Shown here: one piece after another, positions 9,543-17,958 of the stretch
Position numbering within the stretch: the first letter of the stretch is position 1
Layout of the letters: every line of letters begins with the position of its first letter
Assembly: GCA_947177495.1 (NCBI GenBank)
Contig: CAMWUS010000006.1
Location: forward strand, 1 to 21,320
Source of the DNA: an uncultured Clostridia bacterium
GTDB lineage: Bacteria > Bacillota > Clostridia > Christensenellales > Borkfalkiaceae
DNA length: 21,320 nucleotides
Direction of reading: 5' to 3'
Position numbers and translations under genes: made by a program
The notes under the pieces: model-generated
What the model was told of the DNA's origin: nothing
What the model saw: the letters and a program-made list of their open reading frames with translations, nothing else
Database searches by the model: none

Positions 9543-10733
9543 ATGAACCGAGGATTCAAGCACTATTTCCATGAGGGAATGAGCGCGTCGGCACATGCGC
9601 TGTTCAAAAGTAAGGGGAAAAACCATATCCGCTATTTGCTCTACTTCTTCGCGGAGCTTTTGGGGCGTATCACGCTACTGCTCACGCCGCTCTTCGCTTT
9701 GGCAAAGGTGCGGATGGGGAGAGTTTTGCGCACCGAAAAGCGGTACGAGCCCGCGCAGGCGTTCCGCCGCGCAGGGGAGCCGCGCGCGTTCTGGACGCTC
9801 GTGCTCTGTTACCTGTTGGAAGGGCTTATCATTCTCGGCGGACTCATCCTCATCGGCGTATGCACCGTCATGCTGTTCGGCATCGGGTACGGGGTTTCCT
9901 TGCTCGTAAACGGTGGGGGAATGCTTCCCGTTTACTTTGCGATTCCCGGCGGGATCGTCGCGGTCATCTTCGTCGTTGCGGCGCTCCTCATCTTTGCGCC
10001 CACGCCCTATATCATTGCGGCGAACGAGAATATCGGCGTCGGCGATACGCTTGCCGTCTGCTACAACACCATGAAGGCGAGCGGCATGGGTGTGCTCTTC
10101 CTCAACTTGTTTTTGACTATGCTTCCCAAGGTGCTCTATCTCGGCGTCTTTGGAGGACTTACTTACATTCTGTACGACCGTTTCTACTTTGAAAACTACT
10201 GCATTCTAATGCTCGTCGGCGTGGACATCGTCGCCATTCTCGGCTTTGTATTATTTGCTCCCGTGCTCACGCTCGGCATGCGTGCCGCCAATCAGCACCT
10301 CTTCGAAGATATTCTCGTAGACCCCGTCGCCGTATCCAAGGCGTCGAAGGGCATTCGCATTTCGCAATGCAGAGGACAGATGTTCGGTGAAAACGCAAGC
10401 CGTCAGGCGCTCGTTGCCATGTTCGACGACGCGGACGAGCCTACCGACGACATCGCGTTCGAATCCAAAAAGAAAAAGCACGGCAAAAAAGCGCCCTCTG
10501 CCGAAGAGATTTACGGCCGCCGAGCGGTATACACGGAACAGGATTCCGCGCAACCCGTTTACGAACAACCTGCGGAGGAACCCGCTCAGCCTGTTTACGA
10601 ACAGCCTGCGGAGGAACCCGCTCAGCCGATAGAGGAAGAGGACACACAGGCAGAGCCCGCGGAAGAGGCGGGAACGGGAGCGCCCACCGTGGCGAGACCT
10701 AAGCCCGTACTGAGAAGACGCAGACTCAAATAA
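9543..10733 (+). CDS. Polytopic membrane protein, DUF975-like, with acidic proline-rich cytosolic tail
   Basis: A 396-residue protein starting at ATG 9543, 8 bp after a perfect AGGAGG (9529-9534). Residues 1-250 are hydrophobic, with about six membrane segments near 31-53, 83-103, 104-122, 128-152, 178-204 and 217-242. The stretch APTPYIIAANENIGVGDTL followed by NTMKAS resembles the maPYilaenP...eAl..S..lMkG pattern of DUF975 integral membrane proteins. That family assignment is by eye and moderate. The last 140 residues are hydrophilic: a KKKKHGKK patch, then two exact copies of QPVYEQPAEEPA (residues 337-360) and a start of a third, ending in RRRRLK. Basic loops suggest the tail lies in the cytosol. 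The gene is 46 bp after the giant repeat protein and 15 bp before another membrane protein, so it is probably part of the same envelope operon. No enzymatic motif is seen. Confidence 0.8.
   Translation: MNRGFKHYFHEGMSASAHALFKSKGKNHIRYLLYFFAELLGRITLLLTPLFALAKVRMGRVLRTEKRYEPAQAFRRAGEPRAFWTLVLCYLLEGLIILGGLILIGVCTVMLFGIGYGVSLLVNGGGMLPVYFAIPGGIVAVIFVVAALLIFAPTPYIIAANENIGVGDTLAVCYNTMKASGMGVLFLNLFLTMLPKVLYLGVFGGLTYILYDRFYFENYCILMLVGVDIVAILGFVLFAPVLTLGMRAANQHLFEDILVDPVAVSKASKGIRISQCRGQMFGENASRQALVAMFDDADEPTDDIAFESKKKKHGKKAPSAEEIYGRRAVYTEQDSAQPVYEQPAEEPAQPVYEQPAEEPAQPIEEEDTQAEPAEEAGTGAPTVARPKPVLRRRRLK
10551..10622 (+). repeat. Two tandem 36-bp repeats encoding QPVYEQPAEEPA
   Basis: Bases 10551-10586 and 10587-10622 encode the same 12 residues and differ at only a few synonymous positions. 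A six-base beginning of a third copy (CAGCCG) follows. The near identity at DNA level points to a recent in-frame duplication in the tail of the DUF975-like membrane protein. It is the kind of repeat that can change copy number between strains. Confidence 0.85.
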
Positions 10734-10748
10734 ACAGAGGGAAAGAAT

Positions 10749-11462
10749 ATGACGATTATTGCATGGAGAATTTTATGTATCGTATCCGCCGTACTGTTTG
10801 TGGCGGGTATGATCGCGCTCGCGTGTTTGAGGATCTTGAAAAACAAGTACTATCACGCGTTCGAAGAGGACGAGCTCTTCAAGCGGGAGAAGCAGACCAA
10901 TTCGCGTAACGCCATTTACTTCACTTCGGGCGAAACCAAAAATTACATTCGCAAATACGTGCTGTGCAAAACGACTTACGACAGCTATTTGGTGTGCAAC
11001 TATACGAAGAAGTTCCAAGGCATCACTTATTTCGTCGTAGAGTATTCCGCAAGGAAGAAGGTGATTGCCGCGCGCAAGATTACGGAGAGCAATACGAGCG
11101 ATACTTCCAAAGTCATCGCGCTTTCGCGCAAGTGCGCTTACGTAAACGTGCTCATCGGCGAGGCGGACGGTGTGGTAATCAATACCGACGTTATCCGTCC
11201 GCTTTCGATCACGAGAATCCGTCTTTACGCGCTCATTACAAACGTGCTTGTCTTTTTGGGGCTGTTCGTTGCCCGCCACGTCGTTTTGGAAGTCATCGGC
11301 ATGCAGACCATGAAGCCCTATCTTACAAGTTATTTCAACTATATCGCGGTGGGGGCGAGCTTTTTGCTCTGCCTCATCGGGTACTTTATTACGGTAAAAG
11401 CATTTCGCCGCAAGAACGTAAAGGCGTTGAACGGAGGAGCGTTGGAATATGAGTTCGTATAA
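10749..11462 (+). CDS. Three-helix membrane protein with cytosolic beta-rich domain
   Basis: A 237-residue protein that I do not recognise as a named family. ATG 10749 follows AGAGGG at about 10736-10741. Membrane segments are near residues 3-28, 157-180 and 196-218. Basic residues after helix 1 (RILKNK) and after helix 3 (KAFRRKN) place both the middle domain and the C-terminus inside. The middle domain (about 35-150) alternates hydrophobic residues as in beta strands and ends with an ALSRKCAYVNV strand. It resembles the N-terminal domain of the next protein (ALKEY, LKLSYKCVRLAV), so the two may be paralogous domains. It overlaps the next gene by 14 bp, which implies translational coupling. 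A scaffold or assembly role for the surface proteins of this operon is inferred from context only. Confidence 0.78.
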   Translation: MTIIAWRILCIVSAVLFVAGMIALACLRILKNKYYHAFEEDELFKREKQTNSRNAIYFTSGETKNYIRKYVLCKTTYDSYLVCNYTKKFQGITYFVVEYSARKKVIAARKITESNTSDTSKVIALSRKCAYVNVLIGEADGVVINTDVIRPLSITRIRLYALITNVLVFLGLFVARHVVLEVIGMQTMKPYLTSYFNYIAVGASFLLCLIGYFITVKAFRRKNVKALNGGALEYEFV

Positions 11463-12675
11463 CCGTATCGAAAAATTCAAACACAGCAAAAACCCTTCCG
11501 ACATTGTCGCCTTAAAGGAGTACATTCTCTTTACGGACGACCGCGCCGAAGAGAAATGCGCGATGTTCAAGTTCTACAACACCCTCAATCAGCCGCTCAG
11601 TTTTATCAAGTTCGAGGTTCGTCAGCTCGACGGGAACGGCGAGGTTTTGGAAAGCTCCACGGTGGTGTACGATCATTGCAACGCGGAAGCAAACGGCTAT
11701 TTCGTGCCTAGCGCAAAATTGAAGCTCAGCTACAAATGCGTTCGTCTTGCCGTAAAATTGGAAGAAGCGTATTTCGACCGCGTAAAGTGGATTAAGGGCG
11801 AGTTCGAGGATAACAGTTACAAATTCGAAAACTACGCAAGCTCGGCGGCTTCGCCCGCCGCGGTGCGCGAAGAGGTGCGGGCGGCTGTCAAGGCAAACGA
11901 AAAGAAAGCGGAGCGCGTAAAAAAGAAAAAACGCGTCGTCTTTTCTTCCGAGAGCGTGGCGAGAAAGAATTTCGCCGTATTCCCCGCCGTCTGGCGCGTC
12001 ATCATCTGCATTCTCGTCATTGCGTTCACCATCGCTTCGGCAATTATTTTTAAACAACAATCTTCCGTCATCTATATCGACGGCTACGACTTGCGCGTCA
12101 GCGGCGAAACCGCCGCGATCTGCGGGTACGACGGCGGAGAGGACAAGGTTACCGTGCCCAAGCGCGTCGGAAAGTATACCGTTACCAAGCTTGCCGACGG
12201 CGCCTTTAAAGGAACGCGCGTCAAGGAAGTGGTGATTACCGTTTCGGACGACGTTCGTTACGTTATCGAGGGCGGCGCCTTCGAGAATTGCTCGGCGTTG
12301 GAATATATCTCTTCCGTCGGGGAAGGCACCGTCACCGTTTTGGGGGACGCGTTCAAATCCTGCCCCTCGCTCACGCGCATTTCACTGCCCAACGCGCAGC
12401 TCAATTCGCTGAGCCTGCGCGGTTGCGAAAAACTTCGCACGCTCGAATTCGACCGTCTGATCGATGAGAGAAAAACGCTTGCCGATCTGTTCGGGGCGAG
12501 CGCGGAGAAGATTAGCCTTACCCGCATGACCTTTGCGCCCAACTCTGTTCCCACCGATTTCTTTAAAGACGTAAAGGTGGAAAGCGTGGTCATTCTCAAC
12601 CTGAATTTCATGGAAGGGGACGGCTGGGACAACGGCTTAGAGGAAAGCGAGATAACGATTGGAGGCAGGGGCTAA
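11449..12675 (+). CDS. Single-pass membrane protein with BspA-like leucine-rich ectodomain
   Basis: A 408-residue protein. ATG 11449 lies 11 bp after GGAGG (11433-11437), inside the end of the previous gene. Domain order is: residues 1-130 a cytosolic beta-rich domain; about 140-178 a lysine-rich linker (KKAERVKKKKR); about 180-202 one membrane helix; 205-408 an outer region. The outer region shows the BspA-type (LRR_5) pattern: an LADGAFKGTRVKEVVI unit, then GGAFENCSALEYI, GDAFKSCPSLTRISLP and LRGCEKLRTLEF, each about 22-25 residues apart. BspA-like repeats are known in bacterial surface proteins that bind host or partner proteins. The basic linker before the helix sets an inside-to-outside topology. 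The gene ends in tandem stops (TAA TAG at 12673-12678). No signal for wall sorting is seen. Binding or assembly within the surface complex is inferred. Confidence 0.8.
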   Translation: MSSYNRIEKFKHSKNPSDIVALKEYILFTDDRAEEKCAMFKFYNTLNQPLSFIKFEVRQLDGNGEVLESSTVVYDHCNAEANGYFVPSAKLKLSYKCVRLAVKLEEAYFDRVKWIKGEFEDNSYKFENYASSAASPAAVREEVRAAVKANEKKAERVKKKKRVVFSSESVARKNFAVFPAVWRVIICILVIAFTIASAIIFKQQSSVIYIDGYDLRVSGETAAICGYDGGEDKVTVPKRVGKYTVTKLADGAFKGTRVKEVVITVSDDVRYVIEGGAFENCSALEYISSVGEGTVTVLGDAFKSCPSLTRISLPNAQLNSLSLRGCEKLRTLEFDRLIDERKTLADLFGASAEKISLTRMTFAPNSVPTDFFKDVKVESVVILNLNFMEGDGWDNGLEESEITIGGRG

Positions 12676-12712
12676 TAGCCCGAAGTATCTGAAAGGTATT
12701 AAAAATCTTAAA

Positions 12713-12735
12713 AGGAGGTGAAAACGAAATATATG
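12713..12735 (+). promoter_or_regulatory. Ribosome binding site that sets the start of the 1714-residue protein
   Basis: AAGGAGGTG at 12712-12720 is a near-perfect Shine-Dalgarno sequence. An in-frame GTG at 12718 lies inside it and cannot be the start used with it. The next in-frame start is ATG 12733, 12 bp downstream, somewhat long but usable, and I take this as the true start. Confidence 0.75.
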
Positions 12736-15700
12736 GACGTAATTGCATCCATTGCGCAGCGGAGTGACCGCTTGTTTGAAATTGTCATTGTGCATTGGGA
12801 AATTTCACTTATCGTTCTCCTCGCCTTCACCGTCCTGTTTATTTGGATTTTTAAGGGCATCAAGGGGGGCGTCAAGGCAACGGTCGCCGTGCTCGTGCTC
12901 GGCGCTATCGCAATCGCCGCGGGGCTTGCCGTTCAGCTTGTCGGAAAAGGCATTACCCAAATCGTTGCGTTTGCCATCGCTTGGGTACCCACCGTGCTGT
13001 TCCTTGTTATCGTTCTCGTCTCCACGCTTGTGGGTGCGCGGCGGGGACTTCGCAAGAGCCTCATTCTCGCCGTTCAGGCGTTTGTTGCGGCGGGCATTTG
13101 TATCGCACTGTTCTTCTTCTGCATTACGGGCGACATGGTAGACAGCGCGCTTCTTTCCCTCGTCAATACCATCATGGGCGGGGAACACGCGTTGCAAAAT
13201 ACGCTTGGGGTAAGCGCGGAGTGCACAACGCTTCGTGAGTGCCTTGCCGATTTTCTTCCCAAGATCATCTCTATCGGATTCGGAAGCGAGATTACCATGC
13301 TCTTGGCAGAAAACGGCGCGTATCTCATGACGCTCGCCGACCTCGTGTACCGTCTTGCCATTGCCGTCGTGCTGTGGCTCGTCTACTTCCTGCTCGTATT
13401 CATCTTCTATATCATCTATGCGATTGCCTATCCCGAGCGCAAATACAGGCGCAAGCGCGAAATGGCTTTTGCAAACGGAAAGGTGGACTGCTCCTATAAG
13501 CGCAACCGTATGGGCGGCGGCGTGGTCGGGCTCGTGCGCGGGCTTGTGGTGGGGCTTATCACCATGTCCTTTATCGGCAGCGCGTTCTTTATGGTTGCTG
13601 GCGGTGCGGGCGAGGGCGACCTTGCCGACCGCGATTTCGGCAACAGCGAAACCAACTTCTATTATTCGATTTACCGTTCGGTAGAAAGCTACGGCGCGCA
13701 GGGCATTTTCAAAGTGTTGGGCTCGGTGCGCGATTTAAGCGATTCCCCGTACTATTTATTCGCGGCGGATTTGGTATTCTCGGGCGGGCTCGACGACGAT
13801 TTGAACGACGTCCACGCCACCGTCCGTTTCCGCAAGGAGCTCGGTGCATACACGGGCTTTGCGAAGGATACGATCACGCTCCTCATGCGTTACGGCGAAG
13901 ACCGCATCGAAGAAGCGCTCGACACGGGCGACAGCGGAAAGATCATGGATACCGTGGTCGATATCATGAAAGAGCCGGGGTTCCGCGCGGAGTTCGAAAA
14001 CCTCGTAGACAACTTCGATTCTCAAACATATATCATCAATTTATCGCTCGCAATGGCGGGGACGATCGTCGCCCATATCGACGATATGTCGTTTGCTTCC
14101 TCGCTTGGGGCTAGTAACAAGGAGCTTTTAAAAATTCTCTTCCAACGCGGATACCTGAGCGAGACCATTCCCGACGAACGCGAACTGCGCGTGAGCTTAG
14201 GCGCGGCGACGACGGACGATCCGAACAACATTCAGCCGTACTTGAGCGTCAACCACCTTTTCGATAAAAAGGACGCACAGACGGTGCTCCGCATCGCGCT
14301 CGGGTTCCTTGCGAACGAGTATTCCGACAATACGCCTTTGGAGCTTGTCAAACGCATTCTGCCCGAACTCGAAGGGCTCTCCATTCTCGGCACGGGGCGC
14401 AAAGGGGAAGTCAATCCCGTTTTGGGGCGGCTATATTGCTTCCTCGAAAACACGTATCTCACCGACGAGGGACAGGACGGCGTTACCTATTCGGAAATCA
14501 AAGCGCAGAACATCTCTTGGGTAGACGAATTGCATTCGCTTATTTCCGTTACCGACGATATGTTTGCGCTGTACGATAGCGTAAAGCGGGAGGACGACGA
14601 TTACCTGCAAATGCTCCTCGGCGTATTCGACGACGAAAACGAGGAATACGAAAACAACTTGCGCCTGTACGACAATATCTGCGCCACGGTTGCCGATTCG
14701 GCGATTTTGGGCAAAGTGCTCGCTTCGGGCAAAATCACGGCAAAGCTCCGCGAAGGGCTGGAAAAAGTGAGTGGCGACATCTATCTTCCCGACGGCATCG
14801 TATTCGAAAACCGCTACGATGCGAACGGGACACTTGTTTCTCACGGCGAAACTTTCCAAATCTTCTACGGCTTGCGCCTGTTGGGGGATAAAGAGAACAA
14901 AGAACTCTTCGACCTGCTGTTCAAATCCGAAAATTCCGATATCGAAATCACAGAGCTTTTCAATGTGCTCGCGGACGCAGTTGTGCGGCAAGACGGGTTC
15001 GGGCTTACGCTTGCCGACTACCTCACGGAATCTTCGGTATTGCGCTCCGTCGTCTCGGCGGTGTTCATCGGGCAAAGTCAGGATATCTTGGCGGTTCCCT
15101 ATTCCTCGCGCGAACGCAATGCACAAGGGGAAGCGGTCAACTTTATCGTAAAGGACGAGTTAAAGCAAATATTCGAAAAATTACCCGAACTTGTTGATAT
15201 TATTACGCCGTTCTTGGACGGCAGCTTCGAAGTAGGGGAAGTGGTCGACCTTCTCCACAACGCAACGCTGCGCGAGTTCTTGGACAGCGGAAACGGTATT
15301 ATGGAAGGCACGCTTGCTTCCATTCTCGTAAAGCAGATGAACGGAAACGGGCTTGTGGTGATCCCGCGCGCCCTCGATACCGCGGTCCCCGAAAATTTAG
15401 ACGGTTGGGCTTCGGACATTACGGGGCGCCCCGGCGAAATTCGCAACCTCCTCACCGCGCTCGACCAGCTTGACGGGCATTTGGAAAAGCTGCTAAACGG
15501 CGAGCTCGAGGGCGATGAGCTCATGGATATTTTGGGCGATTTGGACGAAGATGCAATCGATACGCTTCTTAAATCCAATGTGCTCCATTACACGTTCTCC
15601 AAGTCTTTGCGCGAACAGGACGAGACAAGCGACGGCTTTGCGCTCATCATTCCCGCTTCGGCAACCGTCGCACTCGAAAACGACGTGCTCGACAGCCTTG

Positions 15701-17877
15701 TCAAGAAACAGGAATTACGCACTATTCTTTCCGAGCTCAATTCCTTCGGCTTCACTTCGGAGATGGGTGCCGCGGACATTTTGCGCAAGCTTGTGGAGAA
15801 CAAGCAAAAGCTGAGTTCGAGCAATATCATCTCCGCATCTATTGTCAACTACATCGTGCAGAACGACGAGATGAAGGACGCGCTTTCCCTTCCCGAAGAT
15901 TTGAGAAAGGCGGGTAGCCGTGCAGAGCTCGAACGGTACGGCGAAGGAAATGTCTGGTATTTCGAGCTTCCCGCTCTCGTCGACGGGTTGGACGAAGTGT
16001 TCGGCGTAAGCGCGGGCGCGGAGGATATCGACCTTTCGCAAGACGGACTTACCGAGCGTATGTCTGCGCTCGTAAAGGAGCTCGACACCCCTTCGGAAGT
16101 GGACAAAGAGCAGAGCAAGCTCGAGGTCGTGTATTCGTCGATTGTAATAAAACACAATCTTACCGAGCGGCTCGACGAGTCGTTGGACGGCGTCGCCAAT
16201 GAAACGGCTATCCAAAACGCAAAGGGGTTGGACGGTTACTATCGGCGCGAAGAAATCGGCGCGCTCTCCGCGGCGGCGAAGTTGTTGGATATCGATCTTC
16301 TCGGCGAAGAGGAAGATATTGACGGAAAGATCAAAGATAACGCGCTTACGCTCAACGATCCTGCGGAGGGCTATGCGGGTCAAACCAAGCTCGACGTCAT
16401 GTATCCTTCCGTCATCATTCGCAGTATGCTCACCGAACAGCTTGACGACGCGCTTTTAAGCGACACCGAAGAAAAGCAGGCTATCATCAGCAATTCGGTG
16501 CTCCAAAACATCAAAGAAAAAGATCCCGTTTATAAACCCTATTACAGCAAAGGGGAAGTCGCCGCGCTCTTAGACGGCGTGAAAGAGTTGGAAATTAAAG
16601 ACGTCGACGCGCTTCAAGATTACGAGTTCAACGACCTCAAATCGCTCAACGGCGCAAGCAGGCTTCATCCCGATTCGGGCGAAACCCGCCTCGACGTGAT
16701 ATTCGCTTCGGATGTTCTCGCGGGCGTCGTTACCTATAAAATCGACGGGGGAATCGGAGGCGATCTCATTGATCTCAACGTACGCAACGGCATCAAGAAC
16801 GAGTTGGGTGTTTATCCTCAGACGGAGGTCGCTTCCCTGCTCGACGCGATGGACGAGCTCGCCATTAACACGCTCGACGACTTTAAAACGCACAACTTCA
16901 CGGGCGAAATCAAAACGCTCAACCAAGAGAGCGCGATTTCCTCGCCTCGCACCCGCCTTAACGTGCTGTACGGCTCCAAGCTTGCGGGCGGCATCATCAC
17001 CAAAAAGGTGCAGGACGAAATCGCGAAAAACGCCGACCTCGCCGACCATTCCCGTGCATACGAAGAAACGCTTGCCATTTACAAGGAAAGCGAAGTAAGA
17101 GAGCTTGTAAATATTATGGGCGGGAAGGATATTTCCGAATATACCCTCGGCTCGGTGGACGAAGTGAGAGCGTACGTCGAACCCGTTGACGGCGCACCCC
17201 GTTCGTATATCGTTGCGGCGACGCTCACGAAAAACCTTACCAAAAACAAAGCGCTTATCGTACCCGCTTCGCAAATGGACGGCGAGTCGGTGAACGCAAC
17301 CGAGCTCACAGCGCTCATCGACGCATTCAAGGCGTTGGGCGGAGACGGGAAACTTGCGGGTTGGGACGTTGCAAGCCACATGGTATTGCCCGACGCCATG
17401 CACCGCGAAATCATGGTGGAAAGCGCAATCATGCGCGCCACGCTCACCAAGAAAATCGTAGAACTTAACAGCGGCATTACCGTTGCGCAGACGGACGTTC
17501 ATAGCGAAGACGGTTACGGGGAAGACCAAGAAGGGCGGATGATCGCCGTGTTCACAAAGCAAGCTCTGTTGAAGTTGTTCGAGGTGCTCGACGTGTGCGG
17601 CAACGGCAATTCGCTCGGCATTCCCAAATTCGACACGGTTGCGAATATCCTTGTCTACCGCGAGCATTTGGATACGCTCTGCGAGTTCAGCGCAATCCGC
17701 TATCGAATCAGCGAAACCATTCTCAAAATCGACGACTATCGGACGAAGAGTACGGAAGCGGCTTGCGTTCTCACCGCAGGGAATACGCAGGCGACAATCA
17801 TCAGGTTAACGAACGAGCCCGATTACGAAATGCTTACCTATGAGGAAATTGTAAACTTCTTAAAACAATTTTCCTAA
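12733..17877 (+). CDS. Giant CvpA-like membrane protein with repeat-rich ectodomain
   Basis: A 1714-residue protein from ATG 12733. Six membrane helices lie near residues 21-43, 47-70, 77-102, 110-133, 200-232 and 261-292. GARRGLRKS before helix 4 and GGGVVGLVRGLVVG at helix 6 resemble the RG-containing helix and closing glycine helix of CvpA (colicin V production) family proteins, a moderate match by eye. Basic loops (KGIKGGVK, ARRGLRK, RKYRRKR) face the cytosol, so the N-terminus and the 1420-residue C-terminal part should be outside. That part is hydrophilic and probably helical. From about residue 760 it holds degenerate repeats, clearest over residues 1080-1690: an ExxxLhxAhxxL helix, then (K/R)LxVhYxSxhhxxxhTxxh, every 73-100 residues. 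No catalytic motif is seen. CvpA members are otherwise about 160-200 residues. The gene is last in the envelope operon, with a terminator directly after it. A role in organising the surface assembly is inferred. Confidence 0.8.
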   Translation: MDVIASIAQRSDRLFEIVIVHWEISLIVLLAFTVLFIWIFKGIKGGVKATVAVLVLGAIAIAAGLAVQLVGKGITQIVAFAIAWVPTVLFLVIVLVSTLVGARRGLRKSLILAVQAFVAAGICIALFFFCITGDMVDSALLSLVNTIMGGEHALQNTLGVSAECTTLRECLADFLPKIISIGFGSEITMLLAENGAYLMTLADLVYRLAIAVVLWLVYFLLVFIFYIIYAIAYPERKYRRKREMAFANGKVDCSYKRNRMGGGVVGLVRGLVVGLITMSFIGSAFFMVAGGAGEGDLADRDFGNSETNFYYSIYRSVESYGAQGIFKVLGSVRDLSDSPYYLFAADLVFSGGLDDDLNDVHATVRFRKELGAYTGFAKDTITLLMRYGEDRIEEALDTGDSGKIMDTVVDIMKEPGFRAEFENLVDNFDSQTYIINLSLAMAGTIVAHIDDMSFASSLGASNKELLKILFQRGYLSETIPDERELRVSLGAATTDDPNNIQPYLSVNHLFDKKDAQTVLRIALGFLANEYSDNTPLELVKRILPELEGLSILGTGRKGEVNPVLGRLYCFLENTYLTDEGQDGVTYSEIKAQNISWVDELHSLISVTDDMFALYDSVKREDDDYLQMLLGVFDDENEEYENNLRLYDNICATVADSAILGKVLASGKITAKLREGLEKVSGDIYLPDGIVFENRYDANGTLVSHGETFQIFYGLRLLGDKENKELFDLLFKSENSDIEITELFNVLADAVVRQDGFGLTLADYLTESSVLRSVVSAVFIGQSQDILAVPYSSRERNAQGEAVNFIVKDELKQIFEKLPELVDIITPFLDGSFEVGEVVDLLHNATLREFLDSGNGIMEGTLASILVKQMNGNGLVVIPRALDTAVPENLDGWASDITGRPGEIRNLLTALDQLDGHLEKLLNGELEGDELMDILGDLDEDAIDTLLKSNVLHYTFSKSLREQDETSDGFALIIPASATVALENDVLDSLVKKQELRTILSELNSFGFTSEMGAADILRKLVENKQKLSSSNIISASIVNYIVQNDEMKDALSLPEDLRKAGSRAELERYGEGNVWYFELPALVDGLDEVFGVSAGAEDIDLSQDGLTERMSALVKELDTPSEVDKEQSKLEVVYSSIVIKHNLTERLDESLDGVANETAIQNAKGLDGYYRREEIGALSAAAKLLDIDLLGEEEDIDGKIKDNALTLNDPAEGYAGQTKLDVMYPSVIIRSMLTEQLDDALLSDTEEKQAIISNSVLQNIKEKDPVYKPYYSKGEVAALLDGVKELEIKDVDALQDYEFNDLKSLNGASRLHPDSGETRLDVIFASDVLAGVVTYKIDGGIGGDLIDLNVRNGIKNELGVYPQTEVASLLDAMDELAINTLDDFKTHNFTGEIKTLNQESAISSPRTRLNVLYGSKLAGGIITKKVQDEIAKNADLADHSRAYEETLAIYKESEVRELVNIMGGKDISEYTLGSVDEVRAYVEPVDGAPRSYIVAATLTKNLTKNKALIVPASQMDGESVNATELTALIDAFKALGGDGKLAGWDVASHMVLPDAMHREIMVESAIMRATLTKKIVELNSGITVAQTDVHSEDGYGEDQEGRMIAVFTKQALLKLFEVLDVCGNGNSLGIPKFDTVANILVYREHLDTLCEFSAIRYRISETILKIDDYRTKSTEAACVLTAGNTQATIIRLTNEPDYEMLTYEEIVNFLKQFS
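15964..17700 (+). repeat. Protein repeats of 73-100 residues in the CvpA-like giant protein
   Basis: Seven copies can be aligned on a serine followed by a hydrophobic helix: residues 1136 (YSSIVI), 1226 (YPSVII), 1326 (FASDVL), 1415 (YGSKLA), 1491 (RSYIVA), 1564 (ESAIMR) and 1653 (FSAIRY). Each is followed seven to eight residues on by an LTE, LTK, VTY, ITK or ISE turn. Between them comes a second helix: ALVDGLDEV, ALSAAAKLL, ALLDGVKEL, SLLDAMDEL, ELVNIMGG, ALIDAFKAL and KLFEVLDV. Weaker copies extend upstream to about residue 760. The repeats are not conserved at DNA level. Confidence 0.7.
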
Positions 17878-17884
17878 AATACTC

Positions 17885-17921
17885 AAAAAAACGCGGGGCG
17901 GGTTTACGTCCCCGTTTTTTT
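17885..17921 (+). terminator. Rho-independent terminator closing the envelope operon
   Basis: A GC stem (CGGGG at 17894-17898 with CCCCG at 17910-17914, extended inwards by CG/CG past a bulged T) is followed by seven T residues at 17915-17921. Seven A residues at 17885-17891 precede it, so it could also work in the opposite direction. It lies 8 bp after the stop of the CvpA-like gene and separates it from the flavodiiron gene. Confidence 0.88.
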
Positions 17922-17958
17922 AGGAATAATCAAACATATTAAGTTTTTGGAGTAACCT

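Noticed and set aside
12718..12732. GTG at 12718 as the start of the giant CvpA-like protein
   Set aside because: The GTG is part of the Shine-Dalgarno sequence AAGGAGGTG itself. ATG 12733 is in frame and properly placed.
16570..17667. A 365-codon open frame on the - strand
   Set aside because: It is antisense to the repeat region of the CvpA-like giant protein, has no recognisable motif or ribosome site, and is a shadow of the real reading frame.
17914..17942. A promoter for fprA using TATTAA at 17937-17942
   Set aside because: The matching -35 position falls in the terminator T-run (GTTTTT), a poor match, and the start point would land in the ribosome binding site. A promoter probably exists, but I cannot place it.
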